From Taklimakanibacter deserti (lineage in GTDB: Bacteria; Pseudomonadota; Alphaproteobacteria; Rhizobiales; Aestuariivirgaceae), in the NCBI GenBank assembly GCA_003574785.1, contig QORU01000012.1, positions 247,351-311,350 on the forward strand: a stretch of DNA of 64,000 bases, written 5' to 3'. Shown here piece by piece: positions 28,731 through 37,589 of the stretch. The translations under genes were made by a program, and so were the position numbers. How positions within the stretch are numbered: position 1 is the first letter of the stretch; every line of letters begins with the position of its first letter. The notes beneath the pieces were generated by a model. It was not told the DNA's origin. It did not search any database and saw only the letters and a list, made by a program, of their open reading frames with translations.

Positions 28731-28759
28731 AATATCAAAAGGTAATACCTAGTGATATT
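28731..28759. promoter_or_regulatory. Nested palindromic operator of the toxin-antitoxin pair
   Basis: AATATCA and TGATATT flank the perfect inner palindrome AGGTAATACCT; both are centred on 28745. The 29-nt site ends 11 nt before the antitoxin ATG. Ribbon-helix-helix antitoxins bind such symmetric sites to repress their own operon. Confidence 0.7.
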
Positions 28760-28770
28760 GCGAGTCGCAA

Positions 28771-29043
28771 ATGGCAACATCGATCAAGATTGACGACGAC
28801 CTGAAGTCCCGCATCCAGCAGCTGGCGGCTTCGCGACGGCGCTCCCCACATTGGATCATGCGGGAAGCAATCGAGCAATATGTTGCGCGTGAAGAGGCGC
28901 GTGAAAGCTTCAAGCAGGAGGCTTTGGCATCCTGGGCTGCCTATCAGGAAACGGGTCGGCACTTGTCGGGCCGCGAGGTGCGTGATTGGTTGAAATCGTG
29001 GGGCACTGAGGATGAACAGGCGGCACCTGAGTGCCACGAGTAG
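28771..29043 (+). CDS. Ribbon-helix-helix antitoxin (ParD/CopG-like)
   Basis: A 90-aa protein. The N-terminal ribbon-helix-helix is MATSIKIDDDLKSRIQQLAA with RRSPHWIMREAIEQYVAREE (DNA-binding strand and two helices); the C-terminal half with ASWAAYQETGRHLSGREVRD is the toxin-binding region typical of ParD/RelB-type antitoxins. It overlaps the toxin gene by 13 nt and is preceded by a palindromic operator. Confidence 0.88.
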   Translation: MATSIKIDDDLKSRIQQLAASRRRSPHWIMREAIEQYVAREEARESFKQEALASWAAYQETGRHLSGREVRDWLKSWGTEDEQAAPECHE

Positions 29044-29324
29044 TCGTCACCGAAGGCGCGTTGCGGGGATTGAGACGCTGCCGTGACTTCTTGGCGGCCC
29101 GTACTCCGCAAGCTGCCAACCGTGCGGCCGCAACCATCGAGCGGCACCTACTGCTCCTGGAGACGACACCGGACATTGGCCGGCCTTTCCCTGAGCTGCC
29201 AGAGCTGCGCGAGCTGGTGATAGGCTTTGGCGAGTCAGGTTATGTCGCTCTGTATCGCCACGAGCCGGCCGACGATACGGTGTATGTGCTGGCCTTCCGA
29301 CATCAGAGAGAAGCAGGGTACTGA
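29031..29324 (+). CDS. RelE/ParE family toxin
   Basis: A 97-aa toxin of the ParE/RelE superfamily, starting at GTG 29031 within the antitoxin gene. Typical blocks are VTEGALRGLRRCRDFLAART, AATIERHLLLLETTPDIGRP, and the C-terminal YVALYRHEPADDTVYVLAFRHQREAGY with the conserved Arg-His-Gln-Arg-Glu-Ala ending. ParE members poison gyrase while RelE members cleave mRNA; the exact target cannot be read from the sequence. With the preceding gene it is a complete type II module. Confidence 0.88.
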   Translation: MPRVVVTEGALRGLRRCRDFLAARTPQAANRAAATIERHLLLLETTPDIGRPFPELPELRELVIGFGESGYVALYRHEPADDTVYVLAFRHQREAGY

Positions 29325-29342
29325 ACGCGTCTACATGGTATT

Positions 29343-30086
29343 TCACCGCCCGCCTGACACGTCGAGGAGCGCGCCCGTGACATAGGATGAGGCGTCGTCG
29401 AGGAGCCACAGGATCGCTTCCGCGACCTCGCTTGCCCGGCCTGGCCGTCCGAGCGGCGTCGTCGCCCCGATGCGCCAGGCTCGGTCGGGCTGGCCGGCGC
29501 TCGCATGGATGTCGGTCTCGATCAGCCCGGGCCGCACCGCATTGACGCGCACCCCTTGGGCGCCGAGCTCCTTGGCGAGCCCGATGGTCAAGGTGTCGAC
29601 GGCGCCCTTCGACCCGGCATAATCCACATATTCGAACGGGGCACCGAGCCGTGCCGCGGCCGACGACACGAGAACGATCGAGCCGCCCTCGCCGCCCCGC
29701 TCGCGGGCAAGGCGGCGGGCACTTTCCCGCGCACAGAGATAGGCGCCCAGCACATTGACCTCGAAGACGCGCCTGAGCCGCTCGGCGCTCATCTCGGCGA
29801 GCGTCAGCGACGGCGCGACGATGCCGGCATTGATGACGACGCCCGCAAGGCGGCCGAGCGTCTTTTCCGTCGCATCGAACATGGCGATTACATCGGCCTC
29901 GACGGCGACATCGCCCTTGACGAGGGCTGCCCGCCCACCGGCTTGGCGCACCGCCGCCGCCGTCTCCTCGGCGGCGGCTTCATTGCCGACATAATTGATG
30001 CCGACCGACCAGCCCTTGGAGGCAGCGAGGACCGCCGTCTCGCGGCCGATGCCGCGGCTGCCGCCGGTGATGAGGATGGTCTTCAT
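29343..30086 (-). CDS. SDR family oxidoreductase
   Basis: Short-chain dehydrogenase/reductase of 247 aa. NAD(P)-binding TGGSRGIGRE (about 7-16), VINAGIV (NAG motif), catalytic Ser in VLVSSAAA, and YxxxK in YVDYAGSKGAVD are intact; the ending GRASEVAEAILWLLDDASSY VTG is classical. Substrate unknown; the sequence resembles glucose/3-oxoacyl reductase-type SDRs. It overlaps the Nudix gene by 4 nt. Confidence 0.88.
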   Translation of the reverse strand: MKTILITGGSRGIGRETAVLAASKGWSVGINYVGNEAAAEETAAAVRQAGGRAALVKGDVAVEADVIAMFDATEKTLGRLAGVVINAGIVAPSLTLAEMSAERLRRVFEVNVLGAYLCARESARRLARERGGEGGSIVLVSSAAARLGAPFEYVDYAGSKGAVDTLTIGLAKELGAQGVRVNAVRPGLIETDIHASAGQPDRAWRIGATTPLGRPGRASEVAEAILWLLDDASSYVTGALLDVSGGR

Positions 30087-30496
30087 TGGGCTGTCTTGCG
30101 TGCGAGCGGCAGGATGTGGTCCCTGGAGAGGGCGGCGAGCGGCAGGTCAGGCAAAGCAAAGGGATCGACCCAGGCGATTTCCTCGATCTCCGCTGCCGGT
30201 GCGACCTCGCTCGTGATCGTCATGTCGAATGTCTCGGCCTCGACGATAAGGTCTTCTTCGCCTGCGGCCGGAGCAACGAATTTTCCGAGATAATGGGGAA
30301 GAGCCTCATCGATGCTGAGGCGGAGCTCTTCCCACAATTCCCGCGCCAGTGCCCGGCGCGGCGTCTCCTGAGGCTCGATCTTGCCGCCGGGCTGCATAAA
30401 GAAGGATGTGCCGCGCTTGCGCACGAGGAGGACATGGCCCGTCTCGTTGCGGATGAGTGCCGCGGCGATGCGGATGGTGGTCCGGGACGTGCTCAT
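30083..30496 (-). CDS. Nudix hydrolase
   Basis: A 137-aa Nudix-family pyrophosphohydrolase. The Nudix box is GGKIEPQETPRRALARELWE followed by EL (about 37-58), matching GX5EX7REUXEEXGU except that Leu stands where the final Gly is usual. Substrate cannot be predicted. It overlaps the VOC gene (ATGA) upstream and the SDR gene downstream by 4 nt each, so the three are probably one operon. Confidence 0.88.
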   Translation of the reverse strand: MSTSRTTIRIAAALIRNETGHVLLVRKRGTSFFMQPGGKIEPQETPRRALARELWEELRLSIDEALPHYLGKFVAPAAGEEDLIVEAETFDMTITSEVAPAAEIEEIAWVDPFALPDLPLAALSRDHILPLARKTAQ

Positions 30497-30879
30497 CTTG
30501 GCTCGATCAGGTCCCAGCGATTGCCATAGAGATCCTCGAACACCGCCACCATGCCATAGGGCTCCTCGCGCGGCGCCTCGAGGAAGCGGACGCCGCGTTC
30601 GCTGAAGGCCGCATGATCGCGCTTGAAATCATCGGTTTCGAGAAACAGGAAAACCCGTCCGCCGCCCTGGTTGCCGACGATTGCGATCTGCCGGCCATTG
30701 GCCGCCTTGGCCAGCAGAAGGCCGGTTCCACCACCCTGAGGCGTGACCACGACCCAACGCTTGTCCGGACTCAACTGACGGTCTTCGCTGAGGCTGAAGC
30801 CGAGCTTGCCCACATAGAATTCAATGGCCTGGTCATAGTCGTCGACCAGCACCGTGATCAGGCTGAGATGTCGCGCCAT
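30493..30879 (-). CDS. VOC (glyoxalase/bleomycin-resistance) family protein
   Basis: A 128-aa vicinal-oxygen-chelate protein. It begins MARHLSLITVLVDDYDQAIE with the beta-alpha-beta start FYVGKLGF, and ends FEDLYGNRWDLIEP, the standard end of the family, where the Asp-Pro-Gly-Asn turn is Asp-Leu-Tyr-Gly-Asn. Start ATG 30879; an in-frame extension to 31008 lies over the neighbouring exporter gene and is unlikely. Function unknown. Confidence 0.88.
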   Translation of the reverse strand: MARHLSLITVLVDDYDQAIEFYVGKLGFSLSEDRQLSPDKRWVVVTPQGGGTGLLLAKAANGRQIAIVGNQGGGRVFLFLETDDFKRDHAAFSERGVRFLEAPREEPYGMVAVFEDLYGNRWDLIEPR

Positions 30880-30892
30880 CGGGGGATCGATC

Positions 30893-31525
30893 TCAGCGCC
30901 GGGCTTCGGTCGCCATGCGCAAAGCGAGTCCCGCGAGCACCGTTCCCATGAGCCAGCGCTGCGCCACGAGCCAGGCCGGACGGCCGGCGAGGAACACCGC
31001 GATCGCACCCGCCAGCGTGACGATCACCGTATTGACACTGACGCTGATGGCGATCTGGGTCGAGCCGAGGATGAGCGATTGCAGGAGCACGCTGCCATGC
31101 TCGGGGCTGATGAACTGCGGCAGGAGCGACAGGTACATGACCGCGATCTTGGGGTTCAGCAGATTGGTGAGGAAGCCCATGGCGAACAGTTTGCCGGGAC
31201 TGTCCTTGGGCAGTGCCTTGACATGGAAGGGCGAGCGCCCGCCGGGCTTGACCGCCTGCCAGGCGAGATAGAGGAGATAGAGCGCGCCGCCGAAGCGCAG
31301 CGCGTCATAGGCATAGGGCACCGCCATCACCAGGGCGGTGATGCCGAAGGCGGCGCAGAGCATGTAGACGATGAAGCCCAGCACCACGCCCGCAAGTGAG
31401 ATCATCCCGGCGACGCGCCCCTGGGTGATGGAGCGCGAGATGATGTAGATCATATTGGGGCCGGGCGTCAGCACCATGCCGAGCGCGATCAGACCGAAGG
31501 CGACGAGGCTCGAGAGGTCAGGCAT
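30893..31525 (-). CDS. LysE/RhtB family amino acid exporter
   Basis: A 210-aa inner-membrane exporter with about six helices. The N-terminal family signature FGLIALGMVLTPGPNMIYII (about 10-29) and the block MGFLTNLLNPKIAVMYLSLL (about 117-136) define LysE/RhtB proteins, which export amino acids such as threonine, homoserine or lysine. Thirteen nucleotides separate it from the VOC gene, so it may head that operon. Confidence 0.9.
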   Translation of the reverse strand: MPDLSSLVAFGLIALGMVLTPGPNMIYIISRSITQGRVAGMISLAGVVLGFIVYMLCAAFGITALVMAVPYAYDALRFGGALYLLYLAWQAVKPGGRSPFHVKALPKDSPGKLFAMGFLTNLLNPKIAVMYLSLLPQFISPEHGSVLLQSLILGSTQIAISVSVNTVIVTLAGAIAVFLAGRPAWLVAQRWLMGTVLAGLALRMATEARR

Positions 31526-31607
31526 GGGCTAAATTCTCCTCAAGGTAAGCTGATAAGTCGGTGCCGCCGCCCTGACAAGAGCGCCTGGCTCACACGAGCC
31601 ATGTCAT

Positions 31608-31634
31608 ACCCTCTCCCGCAACGGGGGAGAGGGT
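31608..31634. repeat. Small perfect palindrome
   Basis: ACCCTCTCCC (31608-31617) pairs with GGGAGAGGGT (31625-31634). It lies between the hydrolase gene and the LysE exporter gene, which run in the same direction, and shares its core with the hairpin after argE. It may separate the two transcription units. Confidence 0.6.
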
Positions 31635-31643
31635 GAAAAACCG

Positions 31644-33656
31644 TCAATTCAGCTTACGCTCGACCGTCTCGTTCCATTCGCGCCGGAATATTTGAGCATC
31701 GCCCTCGAAGGCCTCGATCAGGCCCCAGATGAGCCAATGGGTGCTGGTCGCTTCATGGCGCGTATAGGTCTCGATCCGGGTGTGCCAGTCGCCGCGCCCG
31801 AGCTCTTCGGTCCAGTGGGTCTCCATCCGCGCCGACAGCGGATCCTCCGGCCTTATGCGATAGGTCTTCTCGGCGGCCGAGTGGACGATGAGGCCATGCG
31901 GCGCGATCTCATAGCGGCCATTGTCGTCGCGCTCTTCGATGACCGTCTCGCCCGTCTTGTCATCGATCGTTACTTTCCGGCTGGCTTCGGGCTTGGCCAA
32001 TTCCGTGACCTTGACGGCCTCAGCACCTTCTGCCGGCTTGAAGACGGGTGCGACCTCTCCGTCGATCTCGCGCCGGACCGGCACATGCACGCGCGACGAA
32101 CCGGCATAGACCGTGAGGGTCACCGGCTCCGGCGCCGGCCACATCAGCGGCCAATAGGTGGTCGAGATCGACACGCGCAAGCGGTGGCCCTTGGGAATGC
32201 GCCAGGCGATATCGTCGAGCGCGATCTTCATGCGGTAGCGCTTGCCGGGCTCGAGGGCTGAGGGGCTTTCGCGGCTGTCGCGCTGGCAGAGATTCTGCAG
32301 CTGATAGGTGATACGGGTCACTTCGCCCGTTGGCCATACGTCATTGAGCCTGACGGCGACGAAAGCGACGGGCTTGTCGACCGAAAAATCGAGCTCTATG
32401 GCGGGCTGGCCGACGATGTCCATGTCGGTGACGAGCTGGGGCGAATCGAAGGTGAGCGATCCGGCATCGTCCCTGACCTGGTTGCCCGGAAAGCCCGAGC
32501 CGTTGAACATGATGCAGTAATCGCCGCTGTCGAGGCCGATATCCTGGGGCGATGACACAGTGAGCGGCGTTTCGGGCCGGGCCCCGCCGCCGATGCCGTC
32601 GTCATTGAGATACCAGTGCTTGATCTCGGTATTGCCGGCATTCCACACCTGATCCGAGATCCAGCGGCCCGGCCATTCGTCGGGCCCGCTGGTCGGTTTT
32701 ATTGCGTCCATCACATAGACGCGATAGGGCGCATCGCGCATGACGCCCGTAGGCTCGCCCTTGAGCCAGAAATCCCACCAGCGCAGCGCCTCCTGCAGGA
32801 AGCCGATGCGCGGCCCCACCATCGAGAAATGCGGATATTTGTGGATCCAGGGGCCGATGATCGCCTTGCAGCTCGATCTGAGGCCTGCCATCAATCGCGG
32901 GATCGCATTGGAATAGGCATCGTTCCAGCCGCCGACCACGAGGCAGGCGGCATCGATGGCGCCGAAATCCTCAGCAACGCTTGCATGTTTCCAATAGGCG
33001 TCGCGATGCGGATGCTCGAGCCAGGGCACGATGAGCATCGGCTGGTTCTCGAGCCGCTCCATCCATATCTTCCGCCAGGCCTCGCCGACGATGGCCGGAT
33101 CCGGCGGGCGCGAGGAAAAGGCGAACATCGTCGCGGCCCAGGCCATGTGCTCGTTGATGACGCAGCCGCCCTTATAGTGGATGTCGTCCTGATAGCGGTC
33201 GTCGGTCGAGCACAAGGTCACGACCGCCTTGAGGGCAGGGGGCTTCCTCGCCGCGACCTGGAGGCCGTTGAAGCCGCCCCAGGAGATGCCGATCATGCCG
33301 ACGGAGCCCGAGCACCATTTCTGCTGCGTCAGCCAGTGGATCACCTCGAGCGCGTCGTCCTGCTCCTGCTTGGTGTATTCGTCGAACAGGAGCCCTTCCG
33401 AATCGCCGTTGCCGCGCATGTCGACCCGGATCGAGGCATAGCCGTGGCCGGCGAAATAAGGATGGGTGAGGGCATCGCGCACGATGGTGCCGTCGCGCTT
33501 GCGATAGGGCAGGTATTCGAGGATCGCCGGCACCGGCTTGGCGTCGGCGTCCTCCGGCAGCCACAGGCGCGCCGCGAGCCTGACCCCGTCGGACAGGGGA
33601 ATCCAGATATTCTCGATTTCCTTCACCTGGCGCGGGAAGGTGGTGACGGTCTGCAT
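31644..33656 (-). CDS. CocE/NonD family alpha/beta hydrolase
   Basis: A 670-aa serine hydrolase of the CocE/NonD (X-Pro dipeptidyl-peptidase S15) family. The nucleophile elbow is GMIGISWGGFNG (about 118-129), preceded by YASIRVDMRGNGDSEG; the likely catalytic Asp and His lie in VVGGWNDAYSN and IIGPWIHKYPHFS. The C-terminal jelly-roll domain (FVAVRLNDVWPTGEVTRITY, GHRLRVSISTTYWPLMWPAP) is typical. No signal peptide is seen from the ATG at 33656, so it is probably cytosolic. Substrate class (ester, amide or peptide) is open. Confidence 0.9.
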   Translation of the reverse strand: MQTVTTFPRQVKEIENIWIPLSDGVRLAARLWLPEDADAKPVPAILEYLPYRKRDGTIVRDALTHPYFAGHGYASIRVDMRGNGDSEGLLFDEYTKQEQDDALEVIHWLTQQKWCSGSVGMIGISWGGFNGLQVAARKPPALKAVVTLCSTDDRYQDDIHYKGGCVINEHMAWAATMFAFSSRPPDPAIVGEAWRKIWMERLENQPMLIVPWLEHPHRDAYWKHASVAEDFGAIDAACLVVGGWNDAYSNAIPRLMAGLRSSCKAIIGPWIHKYPHFSMVGPRIGFLQEALRWWDFWLKGEPTGVMRDAPYRVYVMDAIKPTSGPDEWPGRWISDQVWNAGNTEIKHWYLNDDGIGGGARPETPLTVSSPQDIGLDSGDYCIMFNGSGFPGNQVRDDAGSLTFDSPQLVTDMDIVGQPAIELDFSVDKPVAFVAVRLNDVWPTGEVTRITYQLQNLCQRDSRESPSALEPGKRYRMKIALDDIAWRIPKGHRLRVSISTTYWPLMWPAPEPVTLTVYAGSSRVHVPVRREIDGEVAPVFKPAEGAEAVKVTELAKPEASRKVTIDDKTGETVIEERDDNGRYEIAPHGLIVHSAAEKTYRIRPEDPLSARMETHWTEELGRGDWHTRIETYTRHEATSTHWLIWGLIEAFEGDAQIFRREWNETVERKLN

Positions 33657-33844
33657 GGGAGGATCCTGTCTGGGCGGGCTCGTGAAAAGGCAATAGAGCG
33701 CGGATCGCCAACTGTCAAAATGACGACGGGTGATGCGGTCCGCCACAAAAACCACCCACCCTTAAACCGCCGATGAACGCCGGTTTCAGGGTGAGTTCAG
33801 CGCCTTCCCGCTAGTTTACGCTTCATCTTTGAGAGGAGATTCCC

Positions 33845-34438
33845 GTGATTACCCGTCTGTCCGTTCCCGCCCGTTCTGTCCTTATGGCCTCGGCTGTCCT
33901 TGCCGGCTTTTTGCTGGCGCCGGCGGCGCATGCCAATACCGCGCCTGCCGACGGCGTCGTCCTCGTTCCTCCGGCCAAGGCCGAAACGGTCATGCCGAAA
34001 TTCAAGCGGGGCCGGATCGTCGATTTCAAGACCCGCCAGAAGCCGGGATCGATCGTCATCGTGACCAGGGAGCATGCGCTCTATTACATCCTGGGCAACG
34101 GCAAGGCGGTCAAATACCGGGTGGCGACGGCCAAGCGCGGCTTCGAATGGTCGGGCACCAATACGGTGTCGGCGAAGGTCAAATGGCCCAGTTGGTCACC
34201 GCCGGCGGCCATGCGCAAGCGCCGGCCCGAGCTTCCGTCCTATATGGCGGGTGGACCGGAGAATCCGCTGGGTGCGCGCGCCATCTATCTGGGCAGCAGC
34301 ATCTATCGCATCCACGGCACCAATGAGCCGGCCTCGATCGGCAAATCGGCCTCGTCGGGCTGCATCCGCATGCACAATGCCGATGTGAGCGAGCTTTTCC
34401 AGCATGTGAAGCTGGGCGCGACGGTGACCGTCGTCTGA
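33845..34438 (+). CDS. L,D-transpeptidase (ErfK/YbiS/YcfS/YnhG)
   Basis: Exported YkuD-domain enzyme of 197 aa, probably crosslinking peptidoglycan or attaching proteins to it. It starts at GTG 33845 after GAGAGGAG. The signal peptide ends near AAHA (residue 30). The catalytic motif is HGTNEPASIGKSASSGCIRM (about 158-177), with the conserved His, Ser-Gly-Cys and Arg. LGARAIYLGSSIYRIHGT is also typical. Single gene. Confidence 0.92.
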   Translation: MITRLSVPARSVLMASAVLAGFLLAPAAHANTAPADGVVLVPPAKAETVMPKFKRGRIVDFKTRQKPGSIVIVTREHALYYILGNGKAVKYRVATAKRGFEWSGTNTVSAKVKWPSWSPPAAMRKRRPELPSYMAGGPENPLGARAIYLGSSIYRIHGTNEPASIGKSASSGCIRMHNADVSELFQHVKLGATVTVV

Positions 34439-34456
34439 AGCCAGCCTAACTGCGGA

Positions 34457-35563
34457 TCAGGACCACCGGCGCAGCCGCATGGCGGCCGCGATCCTTTCGT
34501 TCGCCAATTCATGGGCGACGTCGCGCGGCAGAGCCTTGGTGTTCCGGGCGCGCGTCAGCACTTCACGCGTATTTTGTGCGACGAGCGTGCCGATCAGCTC
34601 GAACACCTCGCGCTCGCTGCCGCGGCGGTATTCGACGGCGCCGCAGATCACGCCGCCGGCATTGGCGATGAAGTCCGGCACCGAGAGGATGGCATGCGCG
34701 TTGAGATAGCGCTCGGCCTCCGCCGTCACCGGGATATTGGCGCCCTGTATGACCATTTTTGCCTTGAGCTGGCCGACATTGTCGGCTTGCAAGACATCGG
34801 GCCGCGCCGCCGGTATCCAGATGTCGCAATCGGCGGCAATGATCGCGTTCCGATCGCGTTTCAGCGGTACATTGGCGTCCAGCACGGTGCCGCCTCGCTG
34901 CTTGATGTGGGCGAGCTTCAAGGGGTCGATGCCTCGCTCATCGATGATCGTCCCCTTCGAATCCGACGCGGCGACCAGGATCGCCCCGCGCTCGGCGAGA
35001 AAGCGCGCCGCATGCTGGCCGACCGCGCCGAAACCCTGGATGGCCACTCGGGCACCCTTGAGGGGAACACGCGCGAATTCTCCGGCAACTTCCGCGGCGA
35101 TCATGCAGCCGAAGCCGGTCGCCCCGATCTCGTCGAGCGGAATTCCGCCGAGCTCGCGCGGCACGCCGATCACCCGGCCGATCTCGTCGTGAATCCAGGC
35201 CATGCAGCGCTCGTCGGTGCCCATATCGGGACCGGCGATATACTCTTCGATATCGCGGATCGCCGAGGCAAAGGCACGGATCAGCACTTCCTTGTCCTCC
35301 AGCGGCACGTGGGGATCGCCGATGATCACCGATTTTGCGCCGCCATGCGGCAGGCCGGCCGCGGCATTCTTCAGTGTCATCGCGCGCGCCAGCCGCATGC
35401 ATTCGGGGAGCGTCGCATCGCCTGCCATGCGAAGGCCGCCGATCGCCGGCCCACGGGCGACATTGTCGACGACGACAACGGCTTTGAGCAGGGGGCGCTG
35501 CCGGCAGATATGAACGATCTTGTACGGCCCCAGCGCGTCGCAATGCGCGAACAGGTCATCCAT
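34457..35563 (-). CDS. Glu/Leu/Phe/Val dehydrogenase, probably leucine dehydrogenase
   Basis: NAD-linked amino acid dehydrogenase of 368 aa, the usual length of leucine dehydrogenase. Motifs: GPAIGGLRM (glycine-rich substrate loop), the catalytic lysine in LKNAAAGLPHGGAKSVI, AGPDMGTDERCMAWI, and the dinucleotide fold VAIQGFGAVGQHAARFLAER. It overlaps the end of the E2 gene by 8 nt, so it belongs to the branched-chain oxoacid dehydrogenase operon, where it would supply 2-oxoacids from Leu, Ile and Val. Preference between Leu, Val and Phe is inferred from context. Confidence 0.85.
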   Translation of the reverse strand: MDDLFAHCDALGPYKIVHICRQRPLLKAVVVVDNVARGPAIGGLRMAGDATLPECMRLARAMTLKNAAAGLPHGGAKSVIIGDPHVPLEDKEVLIRAFASAIRDIEEYIAGPDMGTDERCMAWIHDEIGRVIGVPRELGGIPLDEIGATGFGCMIAAEVAGEFARVPLKGARVAIQGFGAVGQHAARFLAERGAILVAASDSKGTIIDERGIDPLKLAHIKQRGGTVLDANVPLKRDRNAIIAADCDIWIPAARPDVLQADNVGQLKAKMVIQGANIPVTAEAERYLNAHAILSVPDFIANAGGVICGAVEYRRGSEREVFELIGTLVAQNTREVLTRARNTKALPRDVAHELANERIAAAMRLRRWS

Positions 35564-36620
35564 GGCGTGAGGACTTTCCCGACTGGAGAAACTCGACGAC
35601 CTCGCGCAGGAAACGTGCGGCTTCGCCACCCGTCAGCGCACGATGATCGAAGGTCAATGACAGCGGCATGACGCGGCCCGGCGCCACTTTGCCCTGGTAC
35701 AGCAGCGGCCGCTCAACGATCCGCCCTGAGCCCAGGATGGCCACTTGCGGCGGCATCAGGACGAGCTCGGCATGGAGGCCGGCGATCGTGCCGAAATTCG
35801 AAAGCGTGAAAGTGGCTCCCAGCATGTCGGCGGCGCCGATCGTCCGATCGGCGATCTTGCGCTTCATCCCGTCGAGGTCGCGGCGCAGCTCAGCGGCGCT
35901 GCGCGATCCTGCATCCCTGAGGACCGGAACGAAAAGTCCTTCGGGGGTGTCGTGCGCGATGCCGAGATTGATCGTCTGGTGAAGACGCAGAGTCTGCGCC
36001 TTAGCGTCATACCAGGCCCCCAAAGCGGGATGAGCCTGAAGAGCCGAGACGATGGCGCCAATGAGCTTCAGCGTCACATCTTCCGTGGCGGGCCAAGCTG
36101 AGACATCCGCCTCCTCGGTGACCGTGGCCGGCACCACTTCGGCATGGGCGCGGCTCATATTCGACGCCATGCTGCGCCGGGCGGGGGTGAGTCTCACCAG
36201 GTTTTCTGCCTGGCCGCCGGCTTGTTGAGCCTCCAGATCCTGGAGCGTGATGGTCCCGTCAGGCCCTGTGCCCTTGACTCGTGACAGGTCGAGGGAGAGT
36301 GCTGCGGCCTTTGCCCGCACCGCCGGGCTCGCCTTGATCGCGCTCTGCGGCAGATCGCCGACGATCCCTGCCTTTTCGATCTCGCCGCCCTCGGAATATT
36401 CCACCAATATGTCGCCGACCCTGACGACATCTCCGACCTTCCCTAGCGTGCTTGCAATCCGTCCGGCCTGGGGCGACGGCAGCTCGACGACGGCCTTTGC
36501 CGTCTCGACCGAGACCAGCGGCTGGTCGACAACGACATGATCACCGGGAGATACATGCCATTGGACGATCTCCGCCTCGACAAGGCCTTCTCCGAGGTCA
36601 GGCAGGCGGAACGCGCTCAT
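35556..36620 (-). CDS. bkdB: Branched-chain 2-oxoacid dehydrogenase E2 (lipoamide acyltransferase)
   Basis: E2 core of the complex, 354 aa. One lipoyl domain with the modified lysine in VSVETAKAVVELP (about 42-54), a peripheral subunit-binding domain (SPAVRAKAAALSLDLSRVKG), then the catalytic domain. The active-site stretch reads FDHRALTGGEAARFL: His is present but the usual Asp of DHRxxDG is Thr. ATG 36620 overlaps the E1beta stop by 4 nt. Shorter than many E2 proteins because it has a single lipoyl domain. Confidence 0.88.
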   Translation of the reverse strand: MSAFRLPDLGEGLVEAEIVQWHVSPGDHVVVDQPLVSVETAKAVVELPSPQAGRIASTLGKVGDVVRVGDILVEYSEGGEIEKAGIVGDLPQSAIKASPAVRAKAAALSLDLSRVKGTGPDGTITLQDLEAQQAGGQAENLVRLTPARRSMASNMSRAHAEVVPATVTEEADVSAWPATEDVTLKLIGAIVSALQAHPALGAWYDAKAQTLRLHQTINLGIAHDTPEGLFVPVLRDAGSRSAAELRRDLDGMKRKIADRTIGAADMLGATFTLSNFGTIAGLHAELVLMPPQVAILGSGRIVERPLLYQGKVAPGRVMPLSLTFDHRALTGGEAARFLREVVEFLQSGKSSRHG

Positions 36621-37588
36621 GCATACTCCATGAGGCGGCGCGCCGCCTTGCCGATCCGCGCGGCCGACGGCAGATAATGCGACTCGAGCTTCGCCAGCGG
36701 CATCACGGTGTCGTAGCCGGAGACGCGCGAGACCGGTGCCAGCAATGAGAAGAAGCACGCCTCGGCGACACGCGCGGCGATCTCGCCGCCGAAGCCGCCA
36801 TTGCCGGCCGCTTCCTGAACGATCAGGCATCGCTTTGTCTTGGCGGCCGAGCGGGTGATCGCGTCGTCGTCGAGGACCGAAAGCGTTGCGACGTCGATCA
36901 CCTCGGCACTGATGCCATCTTCCGCAAGATCCGCCGCCGCGGCGAGCGTCTCACGCATCATTGCACCCCAGGCGATGAGCGTAATGTCGCTGCCGGTGTG
37001 CTCGACAAAGCATCGGTCGAGCGGAAGCGTCACGCCGTCGTCGGTCACGTCCTCCTTGGCGGCGCGATAGAGCCGCGTCGGCTCGAGGAAGACCACGGGG
37101 TCCGGATCCCTGATCGCGGCGAGAAGCAGGCCATAAGCCTTGCGCGGCGATGAGGGTATGACGACCCTGAGGCCGGGAATATGGGCGAACATCGCCTCGG
37201 GGCTTTCCGAATGGTGCTCCGGCGCATGAATGCCGCCGCCGCAAGGGCTGCGCAGGACCATCGGGCAGGCGAGACGGCCCCGTGTGCGGTTGCGCAGGCG
37301 CGCGGCCTGATTCACCACCTGGTCGATGGCCGGATAGATGAATCCGGTGAATTGGATTTCAGCGACCGGGCGAAAGTCCTGTGAAGCGAGCCCGACGCAT
37401 ATCCCCGCAATGGCCGCTTCGGCGAGCGGGGTGTCGCGCACCCGGTCAGGCCCGAAGCGATCGAGCAATCCGACCGTCGCCCGGAACACGCCGCCATTGA
37501 CCGCAACGTCTTCACCAAGCACCAGGACACGGTCGTCCTCGGCCATCGCCGTTGCGAGGGCGAGGTTCACCGCCTCGACCATCGTCAT
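36617..37588 (-). CDS. bkdA2: Branched-chain 2-oxoacid dehydrogenase E1 beta
   Basis: Transketolase-type beta subunit, 323 aa. It starts MTMVEAVNLALATAMAEDDR and shows VLVLGEDVAVNGGVFRAT, RDTPLAEAAIAGICVGLA, FTGFIYPAIDQVVNQAARLR and GGGIHAPEHHSESPEAMF, all standard for the family. It begins just after the E1alpha stop. An open frame continues upstream to 38194, opposite register to E1alpha, without homology. Confidence 0.9.
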   Translation of the reverse strand: MTMVEAVNLALATAMAEDDRVLVLGEDVAVNGGVFRATVGLLDRFGPDRVRDTPLAEAAIAGICVGLASQDFRPVAEIQFTGFIYPAIDQVVNQAARLRNRTRGRLACPMVLRSPCGGGIHAPEHHSESPEAMFAHIPGLRVVIPSSPRKAYGLLLAAIRDPDPVVFLEPTRLYRAAKEDVTDDGVTLPLDRCFVEHTGSDITLIAWGAMMRETLAAAADLAEDGISAEVIDVATLSVLDDDAITRSAAKTKRCLIVQEAAGNGGFGGEIAARVAEACFFSLLAPVSRVSGYDTVMPLAKLESHYLPSAARIGKAARRLMEYA

Positions 37589-37589
37589 C

